DNA of 64,000 bases from Terriglobia bacterium (GTDB lineage: Bacteria > Acidobacteriota > Terriglobia > Bryobacterales > Bryobacteraceae): assembly GCA_021324615.1 (NCBI GenBank), contig JAJPIT010000063.1:1-64000 (forward strand). Reading direction: 5' to 3'. A program made the translations under genes and the position numbers. A model generated the notes under the pieces. That model was not told the DNA's origin and did not search any database. It saw nothing but the letters and a program-made list of their open reading frames with translations. Shown here one piece after another: positions 55,595 to 64,000 of this stretch (its first letter is position 1; the number at the start of each line of letters is the position of its first letter).

Positions 55595-57244
55595 ATGCGA
55601 AGAACCACTTCCACGCTCCTTTTGCTCCTGCCCGCGCTGGCCCTCGCCCAGCAGACCGAAAAAATCGACCGCAGCGTCATCCATAAAATCAAGATCGCCG
55701 AATTCGGCGAAGGCGGCGGCTTCGGAGGCGGCGGCCGTGGAAACGCCCGCGAGGCCTCCCAGGTGATGAACATCATGTTCAACCTCACCGACCGCTACGG
55801 CCCACGCCTCACCAACTCTCCCCAGTTCCGCCGCGCCGGCGAGTGGGCCGTCAGCCAGCTCAAAGAATGGGGACTCAGCAACGTCCACCTGGAAAAATGG
55901 TCCACCGCCGGCGCCCGCGGCGGCGCCATCCCCAGTTGGGAGTTCACCCACTACGACGGCGCCATGGTCGAGCCTACCTATATGCCCCTCATCGGCTATC
56001 CCCAGGCCTGGAGCGGCAGCACCAACGGGCCCCTCACCGGCGAAGTCGTCCTCGCCGAAATCCAGCAGCCCTCGGATTTCGATAAATGGCACGGAAAATT
56101 GAAGGGCAAAATCGTCTTTACCGCCGCCCCGCCCGAACTGCCCTTCCCCGATACCCCCCTCGGCCACCGCTACGATGAGCAGGAACTCCAGGCCCTGGTC
56201 CCCGAAATTATCCCCACCGGACGCGGCGGCCGCGGAGGACGCGGCGGCAATCCCCTCTTCAATATGAGCCCCGAGGAGCGCCAGAAGTTCCAGGACCGCC
56301 AGCGCACCTACTTCAAGGACGAAGGCGCCCTGATGACCGTCACCGCCAGCGAACGCGGCCAAAGCGGCACCGTCTTCGCCAGCAACGGCTCGCCCCGCAC
56401 CGGCGACCCCACCCAGAACCTGCCCTCCGTCGCCATCACCGCCGAAAACTACAACCGCATCGCCCGCCTGGTCGAACATCACGTCCCGGTCAAACTCAGC
56501 TTCGATATCAAGACCGTCTTCGACACCAGCAACACCGACTCCTTCAACGTCATCGCCGAAATCCCCGGCGCCACCAAACCCAATGAGCTGGTGATGGTCG
56601 GCGGGCACTTCGACTCCTGGCACATGGGCACCGGCGCCACCGACAACGCCGCCGGCAGCACCGTGGCCATGGAAGTCATGCGCATCCTCAAATCGCTCAA
56701 CCTCAAAATGGATCGCACCGTGCGCATGGCCCTGTGGGGCGGGGAAGAGGAAGGCTTGCTCGGATCCCAGGCCTACGTCAAGGAGCACTTCGCCGACCCC
56801 GCCACCATGAAAACCACCCCCGAGCACGACGGCTTCTCCGCTTACTTCAACGTCGATAACGGCACCGGACGCATTCGCGGCATCTACCTCCAGCAGAACG
56901 AAATGGTGCGGCCCATCTTCGAGCAGTGGTTTGCCGCGCTCAAGGACCTCACCCCCGGCGTCATCACCATCCGCAACACCGGCGGCACCGATCATCAGTC
57001 CTTCGACCGCGTTGGCCTGCCCGGCTTCCAGTTCATCCAGGACCCCATGGATTACAACACCCGCACCCATCACTCCAACATGGATGTCTACGACCGCATC
57101 CAGCAGGCGGACCTGGAGCAGATGGCCGTCATCGAAGCGGTCTTCGTCTACAACGCAGCGACGCGGCCGGAAAAACTGCCGCGCAAGGAGCTGCCTCCCC
57201 CCACGCCGCCCGAGGGCCGCGGCGGCCGCGGCGCCAACCGCTAG
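55595..57244 (+). CDS. M28-family aminopeptidase, exported
   Basis: The 549-residue protein has a signal peptide (MRRTTSTLLLLLPALALAQQ). An M28 di-zinc peptidase core includes MVGGHFDSWHMGTGATDNAA, WGGEEEGLLGSQAY and FQFIQDPMDYNTRTHHSNMD. A PA-type insertion domain with a Gly/Arg-rich stretch (about 56217-56252) precedes it. It probably cleaves N-terminal residues of peptides in the periplasm or outside. A TTTAAT hexamer lies nine bases before the ATG. Confidence 0.93.
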   Translation: MRRTTSTLLLLLPALALAQQTEKIDRSVIHKIKIAEFGEGGGFGGGGRGNAREASQVMNIMFNLTDRYGPRLTNSPQFRRAGEWAVSQLKEWGLSNVHLEKWSTAGARGGAIPSWEFTHYDGAMVEPTYMPLIGYPQAWSGSTNGPLTGEVVLAEIQQPSDFDKWHGKLKGKIVFTAAPPELPFPDTPLGHRYDEQELQALVPEIIPTGRGGRGGRGGNPLFNMSPEERQKFQDRQRTYFKDEGALMTVTASERGQSGTVFASNGSPRTGDPTQNLPSVAITAENYNRIARLVEHHVPVKLSFDIKTVFDTSNTDSFNVIAEIPGATKPNELVMVGGHFDSWHMGTGATDNAAGSTVAMEVMRILKSLNLKMDRTVRMALWGGEEEGLLGSQAYVKEHFADPATMKTTPEHDGFSAYFNVDNGTGRIRGIYLQQNEMVRPIFEQWFAALKDLTPGVITIRNTGGTDHQSFDRVGLPGFQFIQDPMDYNTRTHHSNMDVYDRIQQADLEQMAVIEAVFVYNAATRPEKLPRKELPPPTPPEGRGGRGANR

Positions 57245-57716
57245 ACCGTCCCACGGAACGCGCTCCGTACCCGGCTTCCCCCAGGCCGGCTGCGGAGCGG
57301 GTCACCCCCGCCCTGCAAGCTCGATCGCTCCTGTTCTCCGCAACTTCCCGTTCCGGTCGCGCCTTGCCCGCACGCCTTCGCGCTACGTTGTGGCCGAGGA
57401 AATCGCACGCTCGCCATGAGAGAGTCGGTTCGACAGCATCCGGTCATCCTAGGCCGCCGGATTCGTCTGCGGATCATGGCTGTCCGCCGGAACACGATCC
57501 GGCCCCTCGCCGTTGCGGGTCAAGAAACGGCCGTGTCGCCGAAGCCGTCACCTGTTTGGCTCGAGGAGCTCCTCTAAAAGAAAACTAAACCAAAACCAAA
57601 GAAAACCAGCAGAAACCCGGCGCCGCGGGCGTTTTGCTCGCCGCCAGCCAAACTTCACCATCCCGCCGTGCGGCCGTGGTGCGTCTGCCCGCGCTCTTGC
57701 TAACCTGAAATCCAGT
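57245..57716. other. Intergenic 472 bases, no gene seen
   Basis: No coding frame with family likeness is visible. It contains a perfect 12-base palindrome, GAGGAGCTCCTC (57563-57574), followed by an A/C-rich stretch with repeated AAAC and CAAA words. It must hold the tRNA-Leu promoter. Confidence 0.6.
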
Positions 57717-57803
57717 GGCTCTGTGGCGGAATTGGCAGACGCGCCAGACTTAGGATCTGGTGCCCGAAAGGGCGTTCCGGTTCAACCCCGGACAGAGCCA
57801 CCA
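57717..57803 (+). tRNA. tRNA-Leu (TAG)
   Basis: The 87-nt gene has the acceptor pair GGCTCTG/CAGAGCC, discriminator A and encoded CCA. The anticodon loop CTTAGGA has anticodon TAG, and the long variable arm (GTGCCCGAAAGGGCGT) is typical of tRNA-Leu. The T loop is GTTCAACC. Confidence 0.97.
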
Positions 57804-57817
57804 GCCAAAAACGAAAG

Positions 57818-59368
57818 CTACCGGTTGCCTGCGCCGCTCGTCGCCGGCATGCCTTCATGCGGATAGCTCGAATCGATGAAATGATCGATATCGTTGTGCA
57901 GCTTCTCCCGCGCCTTCTTGTCGATATACATCATGTGCCCGGCTTCGTAATACGTAAACGACACGTTCTTGCGAATCTCCGGCTCCAGCATCATGTGCGA
58001 AACCGTCTGCTCGATGCCGTTGAACGGCGTGGCGAAATCGTAATACCCGCACACTACCAGAACCTTTAGATATCTCTCCTGCGTCATCGCCGACCGCAGC
58101 GCTTCGGCCACCGACCCCGGCTGCCCGTTGTCCCACGGACGCACGTTCGCCGTCACCGTGTAGTACATGTCGGTGTTCCACTTCAGCTCGCGGCGCACGT
58201 AATCCTGGAACATCGCCACGTAGGCGCCTTCATACGATGCCTCGCTCGGATCGTATTCCTCGCGCTCGCCCGCCGCGTCCACGTCGCGCCCGGTGAACCG
58301 GGCGTCCAGCCGCCCCACCGTCTCGCGCTTGTCGCGCAGCAACTGCTTGAACCAGCGCTGCGGGCTCACCCGCAGATTCGCCTCTTCGATGTATTTCGCC
58401 GGAAGTCCGGTAAAGCGCGACAGATCGGCGACCACTTTCTTGTATTCCTCCGGCGGAATCTGATCGCCTTTCTCCAGCGCCTGCGCGTACTCGCCGTGCG
58501 CGAACTCCCGCGCCTTCTGCGCCACCTGCTCGATCGGCAGCTTTTGCAGATCCGGCGGCAGCAGGTGATGATACCAGGCCGCGCAAACCATGCTCGGCAG
58601 GAAGAACCGCGTCCGGTCGTCCGCCCCCCAGTTGCCGAACGCCACCGAGGAGATCAGCGCGATGCCGTTCAGGTAAATCTCGTGGCGGTGCTGCAACACC
58701 TGCGAAAGCTGCGCCGACCGCGTGGTGCCGTAGCTTTCCCCCAGCAGAAACTTCGGCGACGCCCACCGCTCGTTGCGCACCAGATACTGATAAATAAAGT
58801 CGGAGAAGATCGTCGCGTCGTTCACCACCCCGTAAAACTGCGTCGGATTCTCGCCCGGCATCGCGCGGCTGTAGCCCGTGCTCACCGCGTCGATGAACAC
58901 CAGATCCGTCGCGTCCAGGAAGGAATCGTTGTTGTCCACGATCGAGTACGGCGCGGCCATCGCGTGCCCGTCGTCGGTCAGCGCGATCCGCCGCGGCCCC
59001 AGCCCCATGTGCGTGAACAGCGAAGCCGAGCCCGGCCCGCCGTTGTAGACGAAGGAAATCGGCCGTTTGCTGCGGTCCGGCACATCGTCCTTCACGTAGG
59101 AGACGAAAAAGATCGAGGCCTTCGGCTCGCCGTCGTCGGATTTAATAATGTAATTCGCCGCCGTCGCCGTATAGCTGATCTCCTGCCCGCCGATGCGCGC
59201 CTTATGATGCGTCACCGAGGATCTTTCCTCCGGCGCCGGCCCGCGCCGCACCTGATTGGCCGGCCCCGGTTCGCCCGGCGCCGGCGGGCGCTGCTGCTGT
59301 CCCCGGCCCTGCGCCAGCGCGACCGCCGCCGCGATCGCCCCTGCGAGTAACAGTCTTTCCAACCTCAT
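57818..59368 (-). CDS. S10 family serine carboxypeptidase, exported
   Basis: From ATG at 59368 (AAGGAG upstream) the protein has 516 residues. It has a signal peptide (MRLERLLLAGAIAAAVALAQ) and an S10 alpha/beta hydrolase core: SFVYNGGPGSASLFTHMGLG, the nucleophile Ser in LLGESYGTTR, the Asp in CGYYDFATPF and the His in YEAGHMMYID. It removes C-terminal residues from peptides outside the cytoplasm. Such S10 enzymes are common in acidobacteria. Next to it lie tRNA-Leu on one side and an amidohydrolase gene on the other. Confidence 0.93.
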   Translation of the reverse strand: MRLERLLLAGAIAAAVALAQGRGQQQRPPAPGEPGPANQVRRGPAPEERSSVTHHKARIGGQEISYTATAANYIIKSDDGEPKASIFFVSYVKDDVPDRSKRPISFVYNGGPGSASLFTHMGLGPRRIALTDDGHAMAAPYSIVDNNDSFLDATDLVFIDAVSTGYSRAMPGENPTQFYGVVNDATIFSDFIYQYLVRNERWASPKFLLGESYGTTRSAQLSQVLQHRHEIYLNGIALISSVAFGNWGADDRTRFFLPSMVCAAWYHHLLPPDLQKLPIEQVAQKAREFAHGEYAQALEKGDQIPPEEYKKVVADLSRFTGLPAKYIEEANLRVSPQRWFKQLLRDKRETVGRLDARFTGRDVDAAGEREEYDPSEASYEGAYVAMFQDYVRRELKWNTDMYYTVTANVRPWDNGQPGSVAEALRSAMTQERYLKVLVVCGYYDFATPFNGIEQTVSHMMLEPEIRKNVSFTYYEAGHMMYIDKKAREKLHNDIDHFIDSSYPHEGMPATSGAGNR

Positions 59369-59418
59369 CGGAATCTCCTTTGTCTTGCGGCCCAAGCCGG
59401 TCCGGCTTGCGGCCAGCG

Positions 59419-60723
59419 TTAATTCACTTTGTTTCCGGCGATATAAACCGCCCGAATCGTACGTGTATTCTTAATATCTTCCAGCGGATTCTTTTCGAGC
59501 ACAATCAGATCCGCCCACTTGCCGCGCTCCAGCGTCCCCAGATCTTTCGCGCCCAGAAACTCCGCCCCGTTCCGCGTCGAATCGACGATCACCTGCATCG
59601 GCGTCAGTCCCGATTTCACCATCAGCTCCATCTCCAGATGCTCGAAAAATCCCTGAAACCGCGCCGGCGGGCCGCTGTCGGTCCCCATGGCGATCTTCAC
59701 TCCCGCGTCCGACTCCCGCTTGAGATTCTTCTCGGCCATCTCCAGCAGCTCATGATTGCGCGCGTAATCCCGGCTGGACCGCACCGCCAAGGCGTACTTT
59801 TCGCTCCCCACCGTCTGCAGCACCGCCGGCGATACGCTGCGCGTCAGAAACGGATCGTTCAAAAACGCCGGCGATTCCCCAAACACGTAAGTCGAAAGCT
59901 CGCGCGTCAGGGTCGCGATCTGCCACGCGTTGTGCTTCTTGATATCGTCGATCAACGCTTGGTCCACCTCGCGGTCGCGCACGCTATGCGCCAGAGCGTA
60001 CGCGCCCTCATCGATCACGTTCCGGGCGTCCTGATAATCGACAATGTGCACCGCCGTGCGCAGCCCGCGTTTCTTCGCCCCGGAGATAATGACGCTGGAA
60101 ATCTCCGGCGGGACCTTCTTGCCGCGCCCGAAATTATCATCCACCCAGATCTTCACCATGTCGACCTTTTGCCGCGCCAGCTTGTCCAGAATCGGACCCA
60201 CTTCCTCCGGGCTGGCCACCGCGTAGCGCATTCCCTGATCCGGCGGATTGCCGCCCTTCAGCGTGAACCCGCGCCCGGCCGTGTAAACCCGCGCGAACTT
60301 CGGCCGCCCCGTCGCCCGCTCCTCGGAGCGCACCTCGAACACCGGATCCATATCCGTGCCCAGGCTCATCACCGTGGTCACTCCGTAGGAGGCGTAAACG
60401 CCAAGCTGCTTTTCGACGTTTTCCTTGGTGTAAAACTTCGGCCCCTGCTCCAGATCGAGCGTCGAACCCACGTGCCCGTGCGAGTTGATGATCCCCGGCA
60501 TCACAAATTTGCCGGAGCAGTCAATCGTCTCCGCCCCGGCCGGCGCTTTGATCCGCGCCGCCGGGCCGATCGCCTGAATTTTTCCGTCCACCACGATCAT
60601 CGACATCCCCGCCGCCGCCGGTTTCCCCGTCCCGTCGATCAGCGTGAAGTTCGTGAAAACCTTGGTCTCGGCGAACAGGGGCAGGGCCAGCACAATCAGG
60701 GCAGCCGCGCGCGGAGCTCGCAT
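59419..60723 (-). CDS. Amidohydrolase family protein, exported
   Basis: From ATG at 60723 the protein has 434 residues with a signal peptide (MRAPRAAALIVLALPLFAET). Metal-ligand motifs are GIINSHGHVGS (HxH), TAVHIVDYQDA and GTDSGPP. The C-terminal small domain, GKWADLIVLEKNPLEDI, is typical of imidazolonepropionase-like or prolidase-like amidohydrolases. The substrate may be a peptide or cyclic amide. It lies 50 bases upstream of the S10 gene on the same strand. Confidence 0.9.
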   Translation of the reverse strand: MRAPRAAALIVLALPLFAETKVFTNFTLIDGTGKPAAAGMSMIVVDGKIQAIGPAARIKAPAGAETIDCSGKFVMPGIINSHGHVGSTLDLEQGPKFYTKENVEKQLGVYASYGVTTVMSLGTDMDPVFEVRSEERATGRPKFARVYTAGRGFTLKGGNPPDQGMRYAVASPEEVGPILDKLARQKVDMVKIWVDDNFGRGKKVPPEISSVIISGAKKRGLRTAVHIVDYQDARNVIDEGAYALAHSVRDREVDQALIDDIKKHNAWQIATLTRELSTYVFGESPAFLNDPFLTRSVSPAVLQTVGSEKYALAVRSSRDYARNHELLEMAEKNLKRESDAGVKIAMGTDSGPPARFQGFFEHLEMELMVKSGLTPMQVIVDSTRNGAEFLGAKDLGTLERGKWADLIVLEKNPLEDIKNTRTIRAVYIAGNKVN

Positions 60724-60806
60724 GTGTCGGATTATATCGCGCTCCGGTCCCCGCCAAAGCGCCGCTCTCCCGCCGCCGGCGCGGAAAGTTATTCTGAAGG
60801 ACACCG

Positions 60807-61526
60807 GTGAACCCGCTTTGCGTCGTGCTCGTCGCCCCTCGGAACCCGTTAAACATCGGCGCCGCCGCGCGCGCCATGAGCAACTTCGGATTCACCGATC
60901 TGCGCCTGGTCAATCCCTATGAAGTCGCCTTCCGCGAGGCCAGATCGGCGGTAAAATCGCAAAAAATCCTGGAAAACGCGCGCGAATTTCCAACCCTCGC
61001 CGAAGCCGTCGCCGATTGCAGCCTGATCGTCGGCACCACCTCCAAAGGCCACCGGGCGCTGGAGCATCCGCTGCGCCGGCTCGAACTCGGCGCAAGACTC
61101 CTCAAAAAACACGCCGGACCCGCCGCGCTGCTGTTCGGCTCGGAAAAATTCGGTTTGTCGAATGAGGACCTGTCGCACTGCCATTGGCTGCTGCGCATTC
61201 CCACGCGCGAGGAGCACGAGTCCATGAACCTCGGCCAATCCGTCGCGGTTTGCCTGTACGAGCTGATCCGCAATCCCGCCGCCGCCAAAGCCGCGCCCCC
61301 AGCCAAGCGCGCCGCGCGCGCCGCCGACCTCGACCGCCTCACGGAACTGCTCGGCCAGGCGCTCGACCAGGCCGGCTACGTTCACCGCCAGCCATCCACG
61401 CGGCTGAAGCTCCGCCGCCTGATCCGGCGCATGAATCTCAACGCCCATGACGCCGAAGTCTGGCTCGGAATGCTGCGCCAGATTTTATGGAAATTCTCAG
61501 CGGCTTCGGACACGCCGCGAAAGTGA
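60807..61526 (+). CDS. TrmJ/TrmH-family RNA methyltransferase
   Basis: The 239-residue SPOUT methyltransferase starts at GTG. It has VVLVAPRNPLNIGAAARAMS, LIVGTTSKG, LLFGSEKFGLSNEDL and the knot motif SMNLGQSVAVCLYEL. TrmJ makes the 2'-O-methyl mark at tRNA position 32. The C-terminal helical part is as in TrmJ. Its last 30 bases overlap the convergent DUF5946-like gene. Confidence 0.9.
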   Translation: MNPLCVVLVAPRNPLNIGAAARAMSNFGFTDLRLVNPYEVAFREARSAVKSQKILENAREFPTLAEAVADCSLIVGTTSKGHRALEHPLRRLELGARLLKKHAGPAALLFGSEKFGLSNEDLSHCHWLLRIPTREEHESMNLGQSVAVCLYELIRNPAAAKAAPPAKRAARAADLDRLTELLGQALDQAGYVHRQPSTRLKLRRLIRRMNLNAHDAEVWLGMLRQILWKFSAASDTPRK

Positions 61527-62009
61527 GCCGGCCAGCCGTTCCTCGCAAAAACGGCGCGTCCAGGCGTGAGCGTGCCGCCAGGACTCCCACACCGCCGCGC
61601 ACCATTGCTTCAGCGCGGCGTCGCGCTCATCGCCCGGCTCCGCGTTCAACACATCGCGAGCGGTGACCGGCGCCGATTCGCGCGGCAGCTCGAACCGCGG
61701 CCACGCCACCTTCTCCCGCGCCAGCGCCATGTGCGCCCGCTGCACCTGCAAGCCGGTCCATCCGCGCTCGCTCGCCAGGTACAGCCCGATGAGCGAAAAC
61801 GCGATCGTGATTCCGCTCGCGCCGGGGTCGGCGTGCTGCGCCTGATAGGCGTCGACGCCGTACTGATGCAGGAAACCGCGCCCGCGCGCCAGGGTGTAAG
61901 CGGCCAGTTCGCCATATAATTCCCAACACGCTTGCGAGGCCCTCATCCGCTCCGCCGCGCCGCGGTCCGGCAGCTCGACCCCGCATCCGGGACATTTCGC
62001 CGCGCTCAT
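61497..62009 (-). CDS. DUF5946-like protein
   Basis: The 170-residue protein begins with a CPGCG zinc-ribbon-like pair (one CxxC only). A helical body follows (ACWELYGELAAYTL, ITIAFSLIGLYLASERGWTG, AAVWESWRHAHAWTRRFCEE). It matches the general plan of DUF5946 proteins, of unknown function. Family assignment is from memory and moderate. It is convergent with the TrmJ gene and divergent from the small gene at 62030. Confidence 0.65.
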   Translation of the reverse strand: MSAAKCPGCGVELPDRGAAERMRASQACWELYGELAAYTLARGRGFLHQYGVDAYQAQHADPGASGITIAFSLIGLYLASERGWTGLQVQRAHMALAREKVAWPRFELPRESAPVTARDVLNAEPGDERDAALKQWCAAVWESWRHAHAWTRRFCEERLAGSLSRRVRSR

Positions 62010-62029
62010 TGCTATCCTGATTTTCTCCC

Positions 62030-62260
62030 ATGACGAAAGTGACTGTGCACTACGATCTCCTGCGCCCGCTCACCGGCGACGATCTTCCCAACATCGCCAG
62101 CGCGCATTCCACCTACGGGATCGCGCGCGTGCAGGTCGCCCCCTCGCTCGACCGGATCACCGTCGATTACGACGCCTCGCGCCTGAGCAAACTGGACGTC
62201 GAGGCTGTCCTGGCCCGCCACGGGATTCCTATACGCACCACCGCGCAGGCGGTCGCGTAA
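62030..62260 (+). CDS. Small ferredoxin-fold (HMA-like) protein without the Cys pair
   Basis: The 76-residue protein has the strand-helix-strand-strand-helix-strand pattern of heavy-metal-associated domains (VHYDLLRPLTGDDLPNIASA, VQVAPSLDRITVDYDASRLS, DVEAVLARHGIPI). The metal-binding Cys-x-x-Cys loop is replaced by SAHSTYGI, so it cannot bind copper in the usual way. Role unknown. Confidence 0.65.
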   Translation: MTKVTVHYDLLRPLTGDDLPNIASAHSTYGIARVQVAPSLDRITVDYDASRLSKLDVEAVLARHGIPIRTTAQAVA

Positions 62261-62344
62261 ATGAAATCCGCTATACATTAACTCCCGGTGAAGCCGGCAA
62301 CGTTCCGTGTCCCGGCCGCTTCTTATCTATCGGGAGGACAAACT

Positions 62345-62635
62345 ATGAAGCGTTTTTTTCTGGCTGCGGTGTTCGCCGCCGTGACCACCGTGGGATGCGG
62401 CGGAGCCGTTTTCTACGCCACCACGCCGCCGCCGCCGGTCCGCGTCGAAGCCTACGGCGTCGCGCCCGGACCCGGATTCGTGTGGGTCAGCGGATACTGG
62501 GGCTGGCGCGGCAACGCCTATGTGTGGATCCCCGGCCGGTGGGTGCGCCCGCCTCGCGGCCGCACGGTTTGGGTGCAGCCCTACTGGGAGCCCTACCGCG
62601 GCCGCTACCGCTTCCACGAAGGTCACTGGCGGTGA
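62345..62635 (+). CDS. Small lipoprotein with Tyr/Trp-rich repeats
   Basis: From ATG at 62345 (GGGAGG upstream) the protein has 96 residues. The lipoprotein signal is MKRFFLAAVFAAVTTVGC (lipid on C18). Repeats then carry W and Y in a WVSGYWGWRGN, YVWIPGRWVRPP, WVQPYWEPYRGR pattern. It belongs to the family of small envelope lipoproteins with YxW/WxxGxW-type repeats, probably in the outer membrane. A promoter-like TACATT lies upstream at about 62273. Confidence 0.83.
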   Translation: MKRFFLAAVFAAVTTVGCGGAVFYATTPPPPVRVEAYGVAPGPGFVWVSGYWGWRGNAYVWIPGRWVRPPRGRTVWVQPYWEPYRGRYRFHEGHWR

Positions 62636-62745
62636 GCCCGCGCTAAAATCGAGGAGTGCTGTTTCTTCTCGCCGCGCGCCAGGCGGGAACGCGGCGCGCC
62701 CGGCAAGGCGGGCGGTCCGGGGATCGCCTCCGCCTCACCCCGGCG

Positions 62746-63600
62746 ATGCCGCTCCGCCGCCGGCTCCCGCTGCTGGTGGCCGCCGCCCTGCTGGCGCGCG
62801 CGCAGGATTTCGCCCATCTGCGCGTCGAACAGATCGCCAGTCATCTCCACTACGCCGAGGGTCCGGCGTGGTCGCCCGAGGGATTTCTTCTGTTCAGCGA
62901 TGCGGTGGAGAACAAAATCTATAAGTTCACGCCAGGACAGCCCGTCGCCGAATTCGCCGCCGCCGCCGGCGGGCCTCTCGGCAACGCCTTCGACGCGCAG
63001 GGACGGCGCTATACCTGCGAATTCCGCCAGCGGCGGTTGACCCGCACGGCCAAAAACGGCAAAACCGAGGTGCTCGCCGAGCGCTACGAATCCAAGCGGC
63101 TCAACGCCCCCAACGATGTGGCGGTCCGGCAGGATGGGCAGATCTATTTTACCGATCCCGCCTTCGGCGACCAGCAGGATCACCGCGAACTCGACTTCTA
63201 CGGCGTGTTTCATGAAAATCCGCGCGGCGCGCTGGAAGCCGTCGCCAAGCTGCAAACCCGGCCCAACGGCATCGCGCTGTCGCCCAACGGCCGCATCCTC
63301 TATGTGGCCGACTCCGACGCGCGGCTGATCCGCGCCTGGGATCTGGACCACTCCGGCGCCGCCTCCAACCCCCGCATCTTCGCCGATAAAATCAGCGGCG
63401 TTCCCGATGGCCTGCGCACCGACGACAAGGGAAACGTCTATGTCGCCGCCCGGCAAATCTACGTCTATAGCCCGCAGGGCGAACCCCTCGCCACGATCCC
63501 CATGCCGGACCGGCCCACCAATCTCGCCTTCGGCGACGCGGACCGGCAAACCTTGTTTGTGACCACCAGGACCGGCCTGTTTCGCCTTCGCCTGAAGTAG
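62746..63600 (+). CDS. SMP-30/gluconolactonase-like protein, exported
   Basis: From ATG at 62746 the protein has 284 residues with a signal peptide (PLRRRLPLLVAAALLARAQ). A six-bladed propeller includes YAEGPAWSPEGFLLFSDAVE, SKRLNAPNDVAVRQDGQIYF and PNGIALSPNGRILYVADSDA; metal-ligand Glu, Asn and Asp are where the family has them. It would hydrolyse a lactone, perhaps gluconolactone. An earlier start at 62656 is open but gives no signal peptide. Confidence 0.88.
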   Translation: MPLRRRLPLLVAAALLARAQDFAHLRVEQIASHLHYAEGPAWSPEGFLLFSDAVENKIYKFTPGQPVAEFAAAAGGPLGNAFDAQGRRYTCEFRQRRLTRTAKNGKTEVLAERYESKRLNAPNDVAVRQDGQIYFTDPAFGDQQDHRELDFYGVFHENPRGALEAVAKLQTRPNGIALSPNGRILYVADSDARLIRAWDLDHSGAASNPRIFADKISGVPDGLRTDDKGNVYVAARQIYVYSPQGEPLATIPMPDRPTNLAFGDADRQTLFVTTRTGLFRLRLK

Positions 63601-63735
63601 CAACAGTTAGCTCCCGGCCTTGCCCTCGCTTTGGCGTCCGGTTTGCTCCGGACACTACCGCGTCCACCAAAACAAGGCGCGTATGTATCGCTGAATGAAG
63701 GGGATCTTTGGGCCAAATTTACCGGGAGCAGAAAC

Positions 63736-64000
63736 GTGAATACCACCAGTGTGCAGTCCTGTTCCACTGCTCAGGACATCCGGGACCAACTTCGGAAAAT
63801 CGTCAAGGACCACGCCGGCTTAAGCCTGCCGCTCGACAAGATCGAGGACTCCACCGATCTTTACCGCGCCGGCATGTCGTCGCAAGGCAGCGTGGTGTTG
63901 ATGATCGCGGTGGAGGCGCAGTTCGGGATCGAATTTCCCGACGCCATGTTAAGCCGTGACGTTTTCCGCAGCATTGAAACGATCGCGGGCGCCATCGAGA
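63736..64000 (+). CDS. Acyl carrier protein, 5' part
   Basis: From GTG at 63736 the frame codes for VNTTSVQSCSTAQDIRDQLR and onward. It shows helix I (IRDQLRKIVKDHAGLSL), the phosphopantetheine site region DLYRAGMSSQGSVVLMIAV with the Ser in GMSS, and AQFGIEFPDAMLS. It runs off the right edge. Carriers of this form often belong to a secondary-metabolite or acyl-transfer cluster rather than to the housekeeping fatty acid set. The neighbouring genes to the right would decide. Confidence 0.8.
   Translation, partial: MNTTSVQSCSTAQDIRDQLRKIVKDHAGLSLPLDKIEDSTDLYRAGMSSQGSVVLMIAVEAQFGIEFPDAMLSRDVFRSIETIAGAIE

Noticed and set aside
63636..63653. GTCCGG-TTTGCT-CCGGAC hairpin after the SMP-30 gene
   Set aside because: No U tract follows, so I do not call it a terminator.

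Overview
The window reads as chromosomal DNA of a GC-rich Gram-negative soil-type bacterium, most likely Acidobacteriota of the Solibacter/Bryobacter kind. That placement is an inference from gene content: a PEP-CTERM protein, FecR-DUF6600 and BNR/VPS10-propeller exported proteins, three-subunit succinate dehydrogenase, PQQ dehydrogenase, Gly/Arg-rich inserts in exported enzymes, and many secreted peptidases and amidohydrolases. There is no phage, IS element, CRISPR array or rRNA operon. Two tRNA genes (Lys-CTT, Leu-TAG) are present, both with encoded CCA.

Layout. 0-7 kb: end of a molybdate permease gene, lepA, ribH-nusB, a cupin, an SDR and a PQQ dehydrogenase. 7-13 kb: a minus-strand run coding for an FHA/lytic-transglycosylase fusion, a monohaem cytochrome and SdhCAB. 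13-18 kb: split transketolase with a coupled histidine-kinase stub, tRNA-Lys, ahcY, a GT9 glycosyltransferase and a solitary NuoI. 18-30 kb: radical SAM protein, PEP-CTERM protein, glycosyltransferase, FecR protein, asnS, sugar-phosphate isomerase, gamma-glutamyltransferase, cytochrome c', purB. 30-34 kb: receiver protein, HdeD protein, a nucleotidyl cyclase of the ExoY/CyaA/edema-factor family, and a split LigD (phosphoesterase and ligase as separate coupled genes). 34-45 kb: BNR-propeller protein, EmrA-like adaptor, a complete TolC-adaptor-CzcA RND pump and a membrane-bound LuxR regulator. 45-50 kb: a four-gene translationally coupled module of ABC ATPase, FtsX-like permease, LolA-like carrier and outer-membrane barrel. 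50-64 kb: DUF4091 protein, a selenocysteine-containing radical SAM protein, YihY, SDR, M28 peptidase, tRNA-Leu, S10 peptidase, amidohydrolase, TrmJ, small proteins, an SMP-30 protein, and an acyl carrier protein cut by the window end.

Two results stand out. First, the protein at 30907-31980 carries the catalytic signature of the anthrax edema factor / CyaA / ExoY nucleotidyl cyclases: paired Lys in ATKG...AKS.WG.xAG, the DYD metal site, and DVVHH. Its D-to-H spacing is like ExoY and it has no calmodulin-type insertion or secretion signal. Its AT-rich leader holds a CRP-like palindrome and a tandem 9-bp repeat. Second, the radical SAM gene on the minus strand near 52.6-53.9 kb appears to end in ...WYC, but its TGA is followed in frame by Ala-Glu-Pro and a bacterial-SECIS-like hairpin. 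The real tail is therefore probably Cys-Sec-Ala-Glu-Pro and the gene runs to 52560.
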